Positions 1 to 7,977 of a stretch of 64,000 nt of DNA are shown piece by piece; within the stretch, counting starts at the first letter, position 1; every line of letters begins with the position of its first letter. The stretch is taken from contig NZ_JAJEWQ010000006.1 of assembly GCF_020687805.1 (NCBI RefSeq), positions 304,622 to 368,621 on the forward strand. Reading direction: 5' to 3'. The notes under the pieces were generated by a model. The model saw only the letters and a program-made list of their open reading frames with translations, was not told the DNA's origin and searched no databases. The stretch comes from Planctobacterium marinum. GTDB taxonomy: Bacteria > Pseudomonadota > Gammaproteobacteria > Enterobacterales > Alteromonadaceae. Made by a program: the position numbers and the translations under genes.

Positions 1-435
1 CATGGCATAACGAAACACTGTAATGATGGCGATCATCATTAACATGAAAATAAAAATGGGAGCGCCACTGCTCATGCCTTCCTCGGGTAACAAAAACAAT
101 GAGCAGCCAAACATGGCGGCAATTAAAACACCGATAATAATTCGGGCAAAGATGAAGCGAAGCAGTTGCTGATTGTTGATTTTAGGAGAACGATATTGAC
201 GCGTCAGCAGGTGTAACACGATACCCAATAGAAATTGCACCGCTAACCAAATCAAGATGCCAGAGGGTGTTGCCTGTTGAAAATAGGCGGCTAAAGCAAA
301 CAATACAGCGCCCAGCATTAAAGGACGCGTATTGGTACTGGCCTTGCGGAAAAAATCCTGAGTAAGCTGCCACTCAACATCTTTGGGCAAATTGTGATGT
401 TTGCTACTTCTAAACAAAAAGTCGGTGCGCTTCAA
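1..435 (-). CDS. partial multi-pass membrane protein, probably N-terminal sensor part of a signalling protein
   Basis: An open minus-strand frame runs off the left edge of the window. It encodes a soluble lead (about 40 residues, including 'LPKDVEWQLTQDFFRKA') followed by four hydrophobic segments separated by short charged loops such as 'LTRQYRSPK'. The start is uncertain. TTG codons at 435 and 417 are in frame, an in-frame TAA lies just upstream of 435, and neither start has a convincing ribosome binding site; the first ATG is at 318. Several paired membrane helices after a short cytoplasmic arm resemble the sensory halves of GGDEF or histidine-kinase proteins, but the output domain is outside the window, so this is only inference. 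It could equally be an unrelated integral membrane protein. Confidence 0.5.
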   Translation of the reverse strand, partial: MKRTDFLFRSSKHHNLPKDVEWQLTQDFFRKASTNTRPLMLGAVLFALAAYFQQATPSGILIWLAVQFLLGIVLHLLTRQYRSPKINNQQLLRFIFARIIIGVLIAAMFGCSLFLLPEEGMSSGAPIFIFMLMMIAIITVFRYAM

Positions 436-560
436 AAAGGGAGGCCAGATTTACATAGATGTAACAAAGTGTAATCAATTGTGGTGAAAATGTGCAGTGT
501 GAGTAATAAAAAAGCGCCGATAATCAAGTCGTTTGGCTGATAATTGAACAATTACACGAG

Positions 561-857
561 TTAAGCGTCACCAAATTGATATCGGCGTTTGATTTCAACC
601 ACCTCAACAATGTAGCTTGTGTACCATTTTTCCCGGCCCAGCTTTTGAGCTACCGCGTGTTGACTGTCTTTGTGCCAGTCTTTGATGTCCTGCTCTGACA
701 ACCAATAGGAGATTGCTATTTCCTGTTGACCTTCAGTGACGGCGATAAAGTCCTGACAATTATAATGCGCAAACGCAAGGTCACGCATCAGCGCCACGGT
801 TTCTGAATATTGTGCGTCTTGCGCGCCAGTTTTGGCTTTAAAAATTACGGCGTACAT
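561..857 (-). CDS. antibiotic biosynthesis monooxygenase (ABM) family protein
   Basis: This 98-residue protein has the length and pattern of the dimeric alpha+beta-barrel ABM fold. It has an opening strand 'MYAVIFKAKTG', a central strand 'AISYWLSEQDIKDW', and a helix with 'HKDSQHAVAQKLGREKWY' close to the end. Such proteins are small cytosolic oxygenases or haem/quinone-handling enzymes; the typical 'W-x(3)-H' surroundings and the C-terminal '...WYTSYIVEVVEI' strand are visible. The substrate cannot be told. The gene stands alone, with a half copy of the dispersed hairpin repeat just upstream at 882-900. Confidence 0.8.
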   Translation of the reverse strand: MYAVIFKAKTGAQDAQYSETVALMRDLAFAHYNCQDFIAVTEGQQEIAISYWLSEQDIKDWHKDSQHAVAQKLGREKWYTSYIVEVVEIKRRYQFGDA

Positions 858-881
858 AGATATTAGTTCAGTCTACTTTGA

Positions 882-900
882 GCAAAGATCAACAGGCTCT
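882..900. repeat. half copy of dispersed hairpin repeat
   Basis: The 19 bases here match the right arm of the repeat at 39982-40031 (gcaaagatcaacaggctct). The matching left arm and the conserved loop are not recognisable upstream, so this looks like a decayed or truncated copy. Confidence 0.5.
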
Positions 901-1025
901 AAGCTTAGCATTCGAAAGGTGGTAATGATTATGAGGGCGCAACATGAAAACGTCCAGATGAAACGCGCATGTGTTGCTCATCCGCGCTATTGCCGTTGCA
1001 TATCAGAAAAGAACAGTAGATAGCG

Positions 1026-1289
1026 CTACAGCGAATTTAACAGCTCGTCATCGTCATTGTCGCTCAGGCTTTCGCTGTGGCTGTGTTTCAACGCGGCGGT
1101 GTATTGTGCCAGTAAGGCTTCAAACCAGTCGTCATTGACACTCTGACGTTGGCAAAGTTGCTCCAGCACCGGGGCGTTGTCAGTACTGATGACTTTTTAA
1201 AGCAGAGTTTTTAACAGATCCATATCCATGTTCTCATTGGAAATATGATACTCAGTGCCATCTACATTAAAACTTGCCAGTGACGCCAT
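1026..1289 (-). pseudogene. small gene (87 codons) with one in-frame TAA
   Basis: A minus-strand frame begins with ATG at 1289, preceded by AGGA seven bases upstream. It reads 30 codons ('MASLASFNVDGTEYHISNEN...'), meets TAA at 1197-1199, then continues open for 56 more codons to TAG at 1026. The downstream half is rich in D, E, S and L ('DNDDDELLNSL' at the end) and looks like ordinary coding sequence. A single CAA to TAA change would explain the stop. Neighbouring frame 1358-1534 shows the same pattern. No family was recognised. It may be a decayed gene, or the 30-residue product may be all that is made. Confidence 0.5.
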
Positions 1290-1357
1290 TGTTGTGTCCT
1301 ATGTACCGATAGTTAATGGGGCTGTTATCGCAACAAAATGTGCAGATAATATGGATT

Positions 1358-1534
1358 CTATTTTTTACCATCGAGAATCATTTTTGCTTCATATTCCTTC
1401 ACAGAACGTTATGCCTGAATAAATTGTTCGGTATTAACATTGCTTTTTGCTTTGCCTCTCGCGGTAAACTCTTTGTCATCTATAGCATGTAGGGTGAATT
1501 TAGCCGGAATGTAAAATTGGGGGAGTAATGCCAT
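1358..1534 (-). pseudogene. tiny gene (58 codons) with one in-frame TAA
   Basis: From ATG 1534 the minus frame encodes 41 residues ('MALLPQFYIPAKFTLHAIDD...'), stops at TAA 1409-1411, then stays open for 16 codons ('RSVKEYEAKMILDGKK') to TAG 1358. The two parts read naturally as one basic protein if the stop were a glutamine codon. It lies 68 bases upstream of the similarly interrupted 1026-1289 frame on the same strand, so the pair was probably one operon. There is no clear ribosome binding site and no recognised family. Support is only from the open frame and composition. Confidence 0.4.
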
Positions 1535-1607
1535 ATTAACTGGGTCAGTTCGTGCGATTATACTCCGGCTGAATGACAAGATTCATTGTTAACAGGTTCA
1601 AGATAAT

Positions 1608-2549
1608 ATGATTACAAGCCATGCCATACGCTTGATATGGGTGCTGGTTACAGGGATTGGTACGTCTTTTTCGGTATTCTCTGATGATGCGGCGCCGCAA
1701 GGCCTGAACGCTCGTTTAGACTTTTCGACTCGTGCCGATTTCCGTTCTGACAAGGTTCCCAGATACCAATACCGCGTGCGTTTTTATCCGCAACTGAGTT
1801 TCAATGAAAACTGGTCGGTAAATGCTTTTGCGGTAACTGGCGATGAGTTTTCGTCCAGTTACAATACCTTCGGTGCCGATGAAAATCACCGCTTTTACCT
1901 GAGACGCTTTTATCTGCGACATCAGTCCCAATACGGCAAAACTGAATTGGGCTCTATTCCAACTTATAAAGGCCGTGTTTCTTCAACCGGTTTGTCAAAA
2001 GACGGATGGATTGCCGGAATTCGGCATGTCAGGGATGTCTCTGCTCACAATAAAGTCGAAATAGTGGTTGGCGAATTAGCCCACACCCAAAGCCCGGATG
2101 CCTTTCACGCGATAAACCGCATTGATTATCTGGAGTTTGAGCTAAGCGCCAGAATAACCGACAAGCTGAGTTATGAATTGGGGCTTGAACGTATGCTAAA
2201 TGAAAACTTCCTCCGGGCAGAGTTGCGCTATCAGGTTGCAGGTGAGCATATTGTGGCTATGGAGCTGGTAGATCGCACAGACAATAACCATCTTAAAGCC
2301 GTAATGATCCTGGAAGGTCCAATGCCAATCCCTAATTATCAAATGGATTATTTTCTGTATTACAGCTATGTCGATGCAAGTTTTGGGGCCAGAGCTGAAC
2401 TGACTGAAGACTTCGTCGACTTCGGCCATGCCCTGACATTCGAACTGGAAGGCGAATTGATAGCACAATGGGGCTGGGATTGGTTCAGCAAGTTGGAACT
2501 AAACGAAGGACAAAAACGCCTGCAACTGGGCCTGAAATTTAAAATTTAA
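1608..2549 (+). CDS. exported protein, probable outer-membrane beta-barrel
   Basis: The 313-residue product starts with a hydrophobic stretch, 'LIWVLVTGIGTSFSVFS', that looks like a signal peptide. The mature part alternates aromatic and charged residues in short strands ('FSTRADFRS', 'YQYRVRFYPQLSF', 'RFYLRRFYLRHQSQYGKTELGS') and ends with 'LQLGLKFKI', typical of porin-like barrels whose last strand is recognised by the BAM complex. The arrangement resembles phosphate- or alginate-type porins, but I cannot assign a substrate. The gene stands alone with its own upstream region. Confidence 0.6.
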   Translation: MITSHAIRLIWVLVTGIGTSFSVFSDDAAPQGLNARLDFSTRADFRSDKVPRYQYRVRFYPQLSFNENWSVNAFAVTGDEFSSSYNTFGADENHRFYLRRFYLRHQSQYGKTELGSIPTYKGRVSSTGLSKDGWIAGIRHVRDVSAHNKVEIVVGELAHTQSPDAFHAINRIDYLEFELSARITDKLSYELGLERMLNENFLRAELRYQVAGEHIVAMELVDRTDNNHLKAVMILEGPMPIPNYQMDYFLYYSYVDASFGARAELTEDFVDFGHALTFELEGELIAQWGWDWFSKLELNEGQKRLQLGLKFKI

Positions 2550-2683
2550 GGAAGTGGGGTGTTTTAGTAGGTTGGCATATCGGATTAAACCGAGCTTTAT
2601 AATTTGAAAAACGTTAATGTATAGTTTAAGCCATTCCATAGATATGGTCAGATGGGAACAACGATATATTGCAAGGAGGTATC

Positions 2684-3256
2684 ATGATAACAGCAAAAGA
2701 GTTTTACCTAACATGGTGCGATACTATTCAGCACCGAAATGACGAAGTCGAACAAAATTGGAGTAATACAAAACTCACAAGTTTGGTAATTAAAAATGAA
2801 AATTCTATCGTAGTTGATATTTCCGAGCGGTTAGGATTACTTTGCTTTAACGGCGATTTTCATAATATTGATTCAGTTTTTTATCGTGAAGAAGACTTAA
2901 TACAAGAGTACAGCCCTGGATGCTATCTCACAGATATTCGTATTGCCTTTGAGCATGAAAATGACTTTTATAGTGGTCTTTTTCAAGAAGTATCACATCT
3001 ATTGCTAATAAATTGTGACCTAAAAGTCGTCGTGTCTTACCCTCCCAGTGAAAAAGCAGAATTCAGTATGTTGGAAAAATTACATTCGATAATTTCTTCA
3101 AGCAGGATCAGTCAACATTTAGCTGATACAGATGGTTTTCTTTTCATTATGGGACACGAAGAGGCCAACATATGGAAAGGCTGGGTGTATAAATCTGATA
3201 ACTGGGAACTGGTTGCTGAAGCAAACACAATATTTTCATCAAAAGAGCAAAATTGA
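2684..3256 (+). CDS. hypothetical protein, AT-rich orphan
   Basis: This 190-residue protein starts at ATG 2684 just after a very strong AAGGAGGT ribosome binding site; an in-frame TTG at 2669 is less likely. No signal peptide or membrane segment is visible. The sequence is acidic with many I, E, N and S residues ('NSIVVDISERLGLLCFNGDF', 'FLFIMGHEEANIWKGWVYK'). It is clearly more AT-rich than its neighbours, which suggests recent acquisition. No family was recognised. Confidence 0.65.
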   Translation: MITAKEFYLTWCDTIQHRNDEVEQNWSNTKLTSLVIKNENSIVVDISERLGLLCFNGDFHNIDSVFYREEDLIQEYSPGCYLTDIRIAFEHENDFYSGLFQEVSHLLLINCDLKVVVSYPPSEKAEFSMLEKLHSIISSSRISQHLADTDGFLFIMGHEEANIWKGWVYKSDNWELVAEANTIFSSKEQN

Positions 3257-3333
3257 AATTTTTAAGACATCATTGACTCTTGCCACTTCGTTAGTTTAGT
3301 AAGCCATGCGTTTTTCATGTCTGGACCAGGCTA

Positions 3334-3361
3334 AACCTCACCGGTGTTAAGCTGTGAGGTT
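3334..3361. terminator. hairpin between convergent genes
   Basis: An 8-bp perfect stem, AACCTCAC / GTGAGGTT, with a 12-base loop lies between the convergent orphan gene and the universal stress gene. There is no T-run on either side, so termination is only likely from position. Confidence 0.35.
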
Positions 3362-3378
3362 ATGTTGCAGGCGATAAG

Positions 3379-4263
3379 TTAGTTGTGCCTGGGACTCTTG
3401 ATGAGCAACATATCGCAGGGGGGATTATTTAACAGTGCCATAGTGGTGCTGCCAACCAGGTGCGATAGCAACATGTTTCGGGTTACATTGCCTATCACCA
3501 AAATGTCACTGTCTTGTTTGTTAACCCAGTCTGTCAGGGCTTTTTCCGGTAATCCATTTAGTAGTACTGCGTGTTTCGGAGTCGCCCCAATGCGCTCCAT
3601 AAAATCATCCAGTCCCTGTCGATGTAATGTGGATATTTTGTGTTTGTACTGAATAAAGGATGCCGGCACATGACAGGCATGGGCAATAACCCACTCAGAT
3701 TTGAGTAACTTGGCCAGGTTGCGGGTTTTCTTCGAGATAATAAAATCCAAATCGTCGGGACGGGAGTTTTCGTGTAATGGGTCTACCGCGCCAATGAGCC
3801 TGGTTTGGCTGTTCCACGCTTTGGGCTGCATGACTAAAACATGGCACTGCAAATTCGCGAGGTCCTGGAAAATCGGGTGACGCTCAGTTATCTGCTCATC
3901 CTGGATAAGTAACAGGTTGTCTTTCTTTCCTTGTGTGCAGGCTTCGATCGTCTCCATGTAATTCGGTTTGTCCAACACGATAAAGTTAAATGCCAGGTTT
4001 TCCTGTTTCATTCGTTCCCGAATGCGCTGCTGTTTTTCCTCCTGCTCTTTAATCCAGGTCTGTTCCGCCTGTTCCGATTTATCAAACATAAACCAGTAAT
4101 GGCGTTCCCGGGCCCGTAACCGATTATCAAAGACAATGCTGATGGTGGCATGATGCAGTTTCGCCAGTTTGACAACTTTGTCTTCAACGGCAGGATGAAT
4201 TGTATGCTTACCATCCACCAACCAAATGATGTTGGCGGTTAAAGAGGAGGGTGTCTGTTCCAT
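3379..4263 (-). CDS. tandem universal stress protein (UspE-like)
   Basis: The 294-residue protein holds two Usp-type domains (about 10-145 and 160-290). The second ends in the nucleotide-binding signature region 'DILVIGNVTRNMLLSHLVGS' followed by 'CDMLLIK', matching the family's G-x2-x-x9-G(S/T) loop. Tandem Usps of this size are cytosolic stress-survival proteins induced in stationary phase or by respiratory and osmotic stress. It is the last gene of the minus-strand run rimK, M14 peptidase and RimB-like protease, 60 bases behind the protease, so it may be co-transcribed. A second tandem Usp is at 41426-42280. Confidence 0.85.
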   Translation of the reverse strand: MEQTPSSLTANIIWLVDGKHTIHPAVEDKVVKLAKLHHATISIVFDNRLRARERHYWFMFDKSEQAEQTWIKEQEEKQQRIRERMKQENLAFNFIVLDKPNYMETIEACTQGKKDNLLLIQDEQITERHPIFQDLANLQCHVLVMQPKAWNSQTRLIGAVDPLHENSRPDDLDFIISKKTRNLAKLLKSEWVIAHACHVPASFIQYKHKISTLHRQGLDDFMERIGATPKHAVLLNGLPEKALTDWVNKQDSDILVIGNVTRNMLLSHLVGSTTMALLNNPPCDMLLIKSPRHN

Positions 4264-4323
4264 AGCCTTACTCGCAATTGAAAATAGTGACGGATATTGA
4301 TGTTAGGTAAGCTGCGATTGCGT

Positions 4324-4773
4324 TCATTTCGCGGCTAAATAATCATCGGAAGGATCGATGACAAAATGTTGCTCCAGGGCTTCCCGCCCCAACAACATCA
4401 GGTGCTTCATAATAGAGCGATCGGTAAGTGTTAACTCGATATCCCAGGTTAAATTACCCAATTGTGCCGGTGTTTTTATCACGCAACGGCGCTCTTTTTC
4501 ACCATTGGAGGATTTTATCCAGCGCACGTCATGTAACGGTGCGGCGCATTTAATGGTCTTTTCAACGTCGTGAAAATCAGGATGAAACCAAAATTTAACT
4601 TTTTTGGCAGTTTCATCGATTTCGATGTGGTCAACGTGCAATGCTGACGTCTTTGCGCCTGTGTCTATTCGGGTCGCAATGGCAGTTAGGCCAAGTTCTG
4701 GCAAGTCGATTTTTTCTGCGACACCAATCACAACTTTGTCGGTAAGAGGTTGGGGGAGTTCGCTATTGCTCAT
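4324..4773 (-). CDS. rimB: retropepsin-like aspartic protease, RimB/Zn_protease family
   Basis: The 149-residue protein carries the single aspartic-protease motif 'RIDTGAKTSALH' near residue 37, the hallmark of the family annotated as ATP-dependent zinc protease (PF05618), together with 'LMLLGREAL' near the C-terminus. In Pseudomonas a protein of this family, RimB, is encoded with RimK, which glutamylates ribosomal protein S6. Here the gene overlaps the M14 deacylase by four bases and follows rimK in the same operon, which supports the same role. The symbol is assigned by family and context rather than by alignment. Confidence 0.75.
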   Translation of the reverse strand: MSNSELPQPLTDKVVIGVAEKIDLPELGLTAIATRIDTGAKTSALHVDHIEIDETAKKVKFWFHPDFHDVEKTIKCAAPLHDVRWIKSSNGEKERRCVIKTPAQLGNLTWDIELTLTDRSIMKHLMLLGREALEQHFVIDPSDDYLAAK

Positions 4774-5807
4774 AGGTCCTGACTCACTATGTTGTTATCA
4801 GATTGTGGTAATAAATCATCCTGCAACTGCTCGATATGTTCAGCTACCTGACTGGGCGTTTCAAAGTCTGCAATATGATACATGGCGTCACCTTCTTGTA
4901 CGAGCGGGATATTTTGCTTGCCGATGATAACACCACTATTGGGTGCTTTTAAAATATCGACAGCAGATCCTATCGGACTGCAGATTTCGGCAAGTACATC
5001 ACCTTTGTTGACATGATCACCCAGGCGTTTTCGGTCTGTTACTGTACCACTACTGGTGGCTCTGACCCAAAAACTGTGGTTGGAAACAAATGGTTCTACC
5101 GTTTTCGACGGCTTGCGTTTGCGTATCATACCCAGATGAGACAATACGTTAAGCACGCCTTTTAATCCGGCCCGTATAGACAACTCGTCAAAACGCAACG
5201 CCTGTCCGGCTTCGTAAAGCAGAACCTTACAACCTTTTGACGCCGCGGCCTCACGCAATGAACCTTCGCGAATGTCAGCATTCAATACAACCGGTACACC
5301 AAAGGTGCGGGCCAATTGCATGGTTTCATCATCATTCAGATTTGCCCTGACCTGAGGAAAATTACTGCGATGAATCGCCCCGGTATGTAAGTCAATACCA
5401 TACTGGCATTTGCTGACAATCTCCGATAAAAACAAATGCGCCAGTCGCCCTGTCAGTGACCCTTTGGCGGAACCGGGAAAACTCCGGTTCAGGTCACGTC
5501 TGTCAGGCATGTAACGGCTTTGATTGAGCATGCCGTAAACATTTACGATTGGTACGGCAATGATAGTCCCTTTAGACAAGCGGAAAGACTTCATTGTGAG
5601 CAGGCGCCGGATGATTTCTATGCCGTTGAGTTCATCGCCATGCACTGCCGCGCTGATAAACACCGCGGGGCCGGGTTTGCGGGCATTAATCACTTCCACC
5701 GGAATGGAAATTTCTGTGTCCGTGTAAAGCCTGGCAGCTGGTAATTCCAGTTTTACTCTGGAGCCGGGTTTAATCAGGGTCTTACCGATTTCTAAAGGTT
5801 CTGTCAT
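4770..5807 (-). CDS. M14 family zinc deacylase (succinylglutamate desuccinylase/aspartoacylase family)
   Basis: Zinc ligands are visible in 'AAVHGDELNGIE' (H and E) and 'GIDLHTGAIHRS' (second H), and a catalytic glutamate in 'KVLLYEAGQ', as in the AstE/AspA branch of M14. The C-terminal third carries a beta-rich 'VRATSSGTVTDRK' domain typical of the longer family members. ATG 5807, with AAAGG a few bases upstream, is chosen over an upstream extension that overlaps rimK. It lies one base after the rimK stop and overlaps rimB by four bases. In this context it plausibly removes or processes amino-acid tags such as glutamates, but the substrate is not shown. Confidence 0.8.
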   Translation of the reverse strand: MTEPLEIGKTLIKPGSRVKLELPAARLYTDTEISIPVEVINARKPGPAVFISAAVHGDELNGIEIIRRLLTMKSFRLSKGTIIAVPIVNVYGMLNQSRYMPDRRDLNRSFPGSAKGSLTGRLAHLFLSEIVSKCQYGIDLHTGAIHRSNFPQVRANLNDDETMQLARTFGVPVVLNADIREGSLREAAASKGCKVLLYEAGQALRFDELSIRAGLKGVLNVLSHLGMIRKRKPSKTVEPFVSNHSFWVRATSSGTVTDRKRLGDHVNKGDVLAEICSPIGSAVDILKAPNSGVIIGKQNIPLVQEGDAMYHIADFETPSQVAEHIEQLQDDLLPQSDNNIVSQDL

Positions 5808-5808
5808 G

Positions 5809-6714
5809 CTAGCCTTTACCTCTTGTTTTATTGTTGTGTGGTTTGGCGTTTTTTTCAATAAACTCAATAACCAGTCCTGCGACATCTTTCCCGGTAGAGG
5901 TCTCAATACCTTCCAGACCCGGTGACGAGTTTACCTCCATTACAACAGGGCCGTGAGAAGAGCGCAACAAATCGACACCGCAGACATTTAATCCCATGAT
6001 CCGGGCAGCCTGAACTGCGGTAGCGCGCTCTTCTTTACTTAATCTGGTTAACTCTGCCGTGCCACCGCGATGCAGATTGGAACGAAACTCGCCTTCTTTG
6101 CCCTGGCGTTTCATGGCTGCAACCACTTTACCTCCGACTACAAAACAGCGAACGTCAGCACCGCCTGCTTCCTTGATAAATTCCTGTACCAGGATATCAA
6201 CTTTAATACCCATAAAAGCTTCAATGATACTCTCTGCGGCTTTTTCCGAGTCAGCGAGTACTACACCGATGCCCTGAGTTCCTTCAAGGATTTTGATGAC
6301 CACCGGCGCACCACCGACATTTTTAATCAAATCTTTGATGTTATCCGGCGAGTGTGCGAAACCGGTTCGCGGTAAGCCTACACCTTTTCGGGATAAAAGT
6401 TGTAATGAACGTAATTTGTCTCTGGAACGACTGATGGCAATTGATTCATTGACACAAAAGCTGCCCATCATTTCAAACTGTCTGACCACCGAGGTACCGT
6501 AAAAGGTGATGGATGCCCCAATACGCGGAATAATGGCGTCATATTGAGGCAGGTTTTTCCCTTTGTAGCGCACTTTAGGGCGGCTGGATGTGATATCCAT
6601 GTAACAGTGTAACGTGTCAATGATATCCACAGTATGGCCGCGCGCCAGTGCGGCCTCTTTCAATCGTTGTGTAGAGTACAGTCGCTCATTGCGCGATAAA
6701 ATTGCTATTTTCAA
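5809..6714 (-). CDS. rimK: RimK-type ATP-grasp ligase (ribosomal protein S6 glutamate ligase family)
   Basis: The 301-residue protein has the RimK N-terminus '[18 protein letters not shown]', ATP-grasp signatures '[20 protein letters not shown]' and '[19 protein letters not shown]', and the metal-binding '[16 protein letters not shown]'. The start is set at TTG 6714, preceded by AAGGA at good distance and matching the known start of the family. A longer frame to 6765 would begin inside the hairpin repeat and is rejected. RimK adds glutamates to the C-terminus of ribosomal protein S6. It leads a tight operon with the M14 deacylase and the RimB-like protease. Confidence 0.9.
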   Translation of the reverse strand: MKIAILSRNERLYSTQRLKEAALARGHTVDIIDTLHCYMDITSSRPKVRYKGKNLPQYDAIIPRIGASITFYGTSVVRQFEMMGSFCVNESIAISRSRDKLRSLQLLSRKGVGLPRTGFAHSPDNIKDLIKNVGGAPVVIKILEGTQGIGVVLADSEKAAESIIEAFMGIKVDILVQEFIKEAGGADVRCFVVGGKVVAAMKRQGKEGEFRSNLHRGGTAELTRLSKEERATAVQAARIMGLNVCGVDLLRSSHGPVVMEVNSSPGLEGIETSTGKDVAGLVIEFIEKNAKPHNNKTRGKG

Positions 6715-6741
6715 GTGGTTGTCCTTGATTATTCTTTTAAC

Positions 6742-6793
6742 AGAGCGTGTTGTTCTTTGCTGCAAAATTGTACCGCAAAATTCAACACGCTCT
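6742..6793. repeat. dispersed hairpin repeat, copy 1
   Basis: A perfect 11-bp inverted repeat (AGAGCGTGTTG / CAACACGCTCT) encloses an inner TTTGC/GCAAA stem and the loop tgcaaaattgtacc, which recurs at 25218-25262 and 39982-40031. It lies between the end of the DUF155 gene and rimK, where it could end or attenuate transcription. Confidence 0.75.
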
Positions 6794-6798
6794 CGTTC

Positions 6799-7581
6799 TT
6801 AATGACCAAAATATAAAATAATATCTACTGCGATCAGGTAGATAATGATCCATTCCAGAAAAGCGGAGTGTTTGTGATTCTGCTCTGATGCCAGCATTTC
6901 CAACAGTTCATTGATGGTACTGAGTTTCAGGTTCAGCAGCTCCACTCTGGGTTGCAGATCCAGATAGCGTGAAATTTGCAGATAGTTGGCTTCCTGTTCA
7001 GGGTATTCCCAAAAGAACTCCGGCGTATCCAACAGGTTAAAGCGTAATACGATATCGTTGCGGGTCTGGAAAAGACTTCCTCTGGCTTTTGCAAGAGCCT
7101 TGCGGGACAGCGGAATCTTGCCGGTTTTAGCCAGTGTTTCAGACAGGTGAGAATGTTCACGGATGGTTTTTTCCGCTAACACTTCAAATTGTTCCAGCTT
7201 TTCAGATTGTGCCAGCCCATGACTGACGGCAAGCAGGGTCAGCAAGTCGTCGTCGGGTAGGCGGATCTCATCGTCTCTTACCATTAAACTGGCGTTCTGC
7301 TCCACTTTGAAATGGAAGTTTTCCCAGGCGTGATCGTCTGTGCCGTTCTGGGTACAACTCAGGACTTTGACCAGCAACTGAGTTTTATCTTCTTCTTTCA
7401 TTTTCCAGGCACAGATCACCCCGTAGTCAAATACAAAGGCAGTGCTGCCGTGATACGCGATGTACAAGGCATCACGGTACTGGTGGATAACAAAACTCTT
7501 GTGCAATTTTGCTTTCAGAGCCTGTAAATCAATATTGTGGCCGAGCAGTTTAGTGCTGACCTGGTGTTGTTCTGTATTCAT
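6799..7581 (-). CDS. RMD1/YagE (DUF155) family membrane-anchored protein
   Basis: The 260-residue protein shows the conserved DUF155 core 'VLRFNLLDTPEFFWEYPEQ' and 'LQPRVELLNLKLSTINELLE', followed by a single C-terminal membrane anchor 'SAFLEWIIIYLIAVDIILYF'. Relatives include yeast RMD1 and mitochondrial RMND1. The biochemical role in bacteria is not established. It lies upstream of rimK on the same strand, separated by the hairpin repeat. RMND1 supports mitochondrial translation, so the proximity to a ribosome-modifying operon is suggestive but proves nothing. Confidence 0.85.
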   Translation of the reverse strand: MNTEQHQVSTKLLGHNIDLQALKAKLHKSFVIHQYRDALYIAYHGSTAFVFDYGVICAWKMKEEDKTQLLVKVLSCTQNGTDDHAWENFHFKVEQNASLMVRDDEIRLPDDDLLTLLAVSHGLAQSEKLEQFEVLAEKTIREHSHLSETLAKTGKIPLSRKALAKARGSLFQTRNDIVLRFNLLDTPEFFWEYPEQEANYLQISRYLDLQPRVELLNLKLSTINELLEMLASEQNHKHSAFLEWIIIYLIAVDIILYFGH

Positions 7582-7828
7582 TGCAAACTCTCAACGCTAC
7601 TAATAGTTAAGTTCTTGATTACTATCTTAATTATTTCTACGCTTTCAGTTTGTTCGCTGCTAGTCGACAGGATTAATCTCAGATAGCCTATAGTTTTAAT
7701 GTAATGGCAAACAGGGAATTACATTAAATCTAACCCTGTAGACTGAAATACAGGTCACTAAGTCACATCTGGCAGGAGAAATTTGTGACTTTTACTGTAA
7801 AATTCTCGTCCTTACATAAAACACTGAG

Positions 7829-7932
7829 GTACGGGAATTTCCAGCCCGAAGGGGCTTAGTGAGTTTTTCAGGCAGTGCAATTGGCAGAATGTGAACACGC
7901 AGTTCTGAATCTCTGGTTGTGGTGCCCTGTAC
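7829..7932 (+). promoter_or_regulatory. structured leader upstream of mgtE
   Basis: The 395-base gap before mgtE contains a foldable block. GTACGGG at 7829-7835 can pair with CCC(T)GTAC at 7925-7932. Inside are a hairpin AGCCC-gaag-GGGCT (7843-7856) and a second one CAGAA/TTCTG (7885-7907). A closing helix with internal hairpins 45 bases ahead of a magnesium transporter gene suggests a cis-regulatory RNA. It does not match the Bacillus M-box as I remember it, so the ligand, if any, is unknown. The rest of the gap (7582-7828) shows nothing clear. Confidence 0.35.
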
Positions 7933-7977
7933 GATTGTTATCATATTGATTAATAATGACATTATAGAGGACTAAGC

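Noticed and set aside
6715..6765. Longer rimK start at TTG 6765
   Set aside because: It would lie inside the hairpin repeat and lacks a ribosome binding site, while TTG 6714 has AAGGA and gives the known family start.
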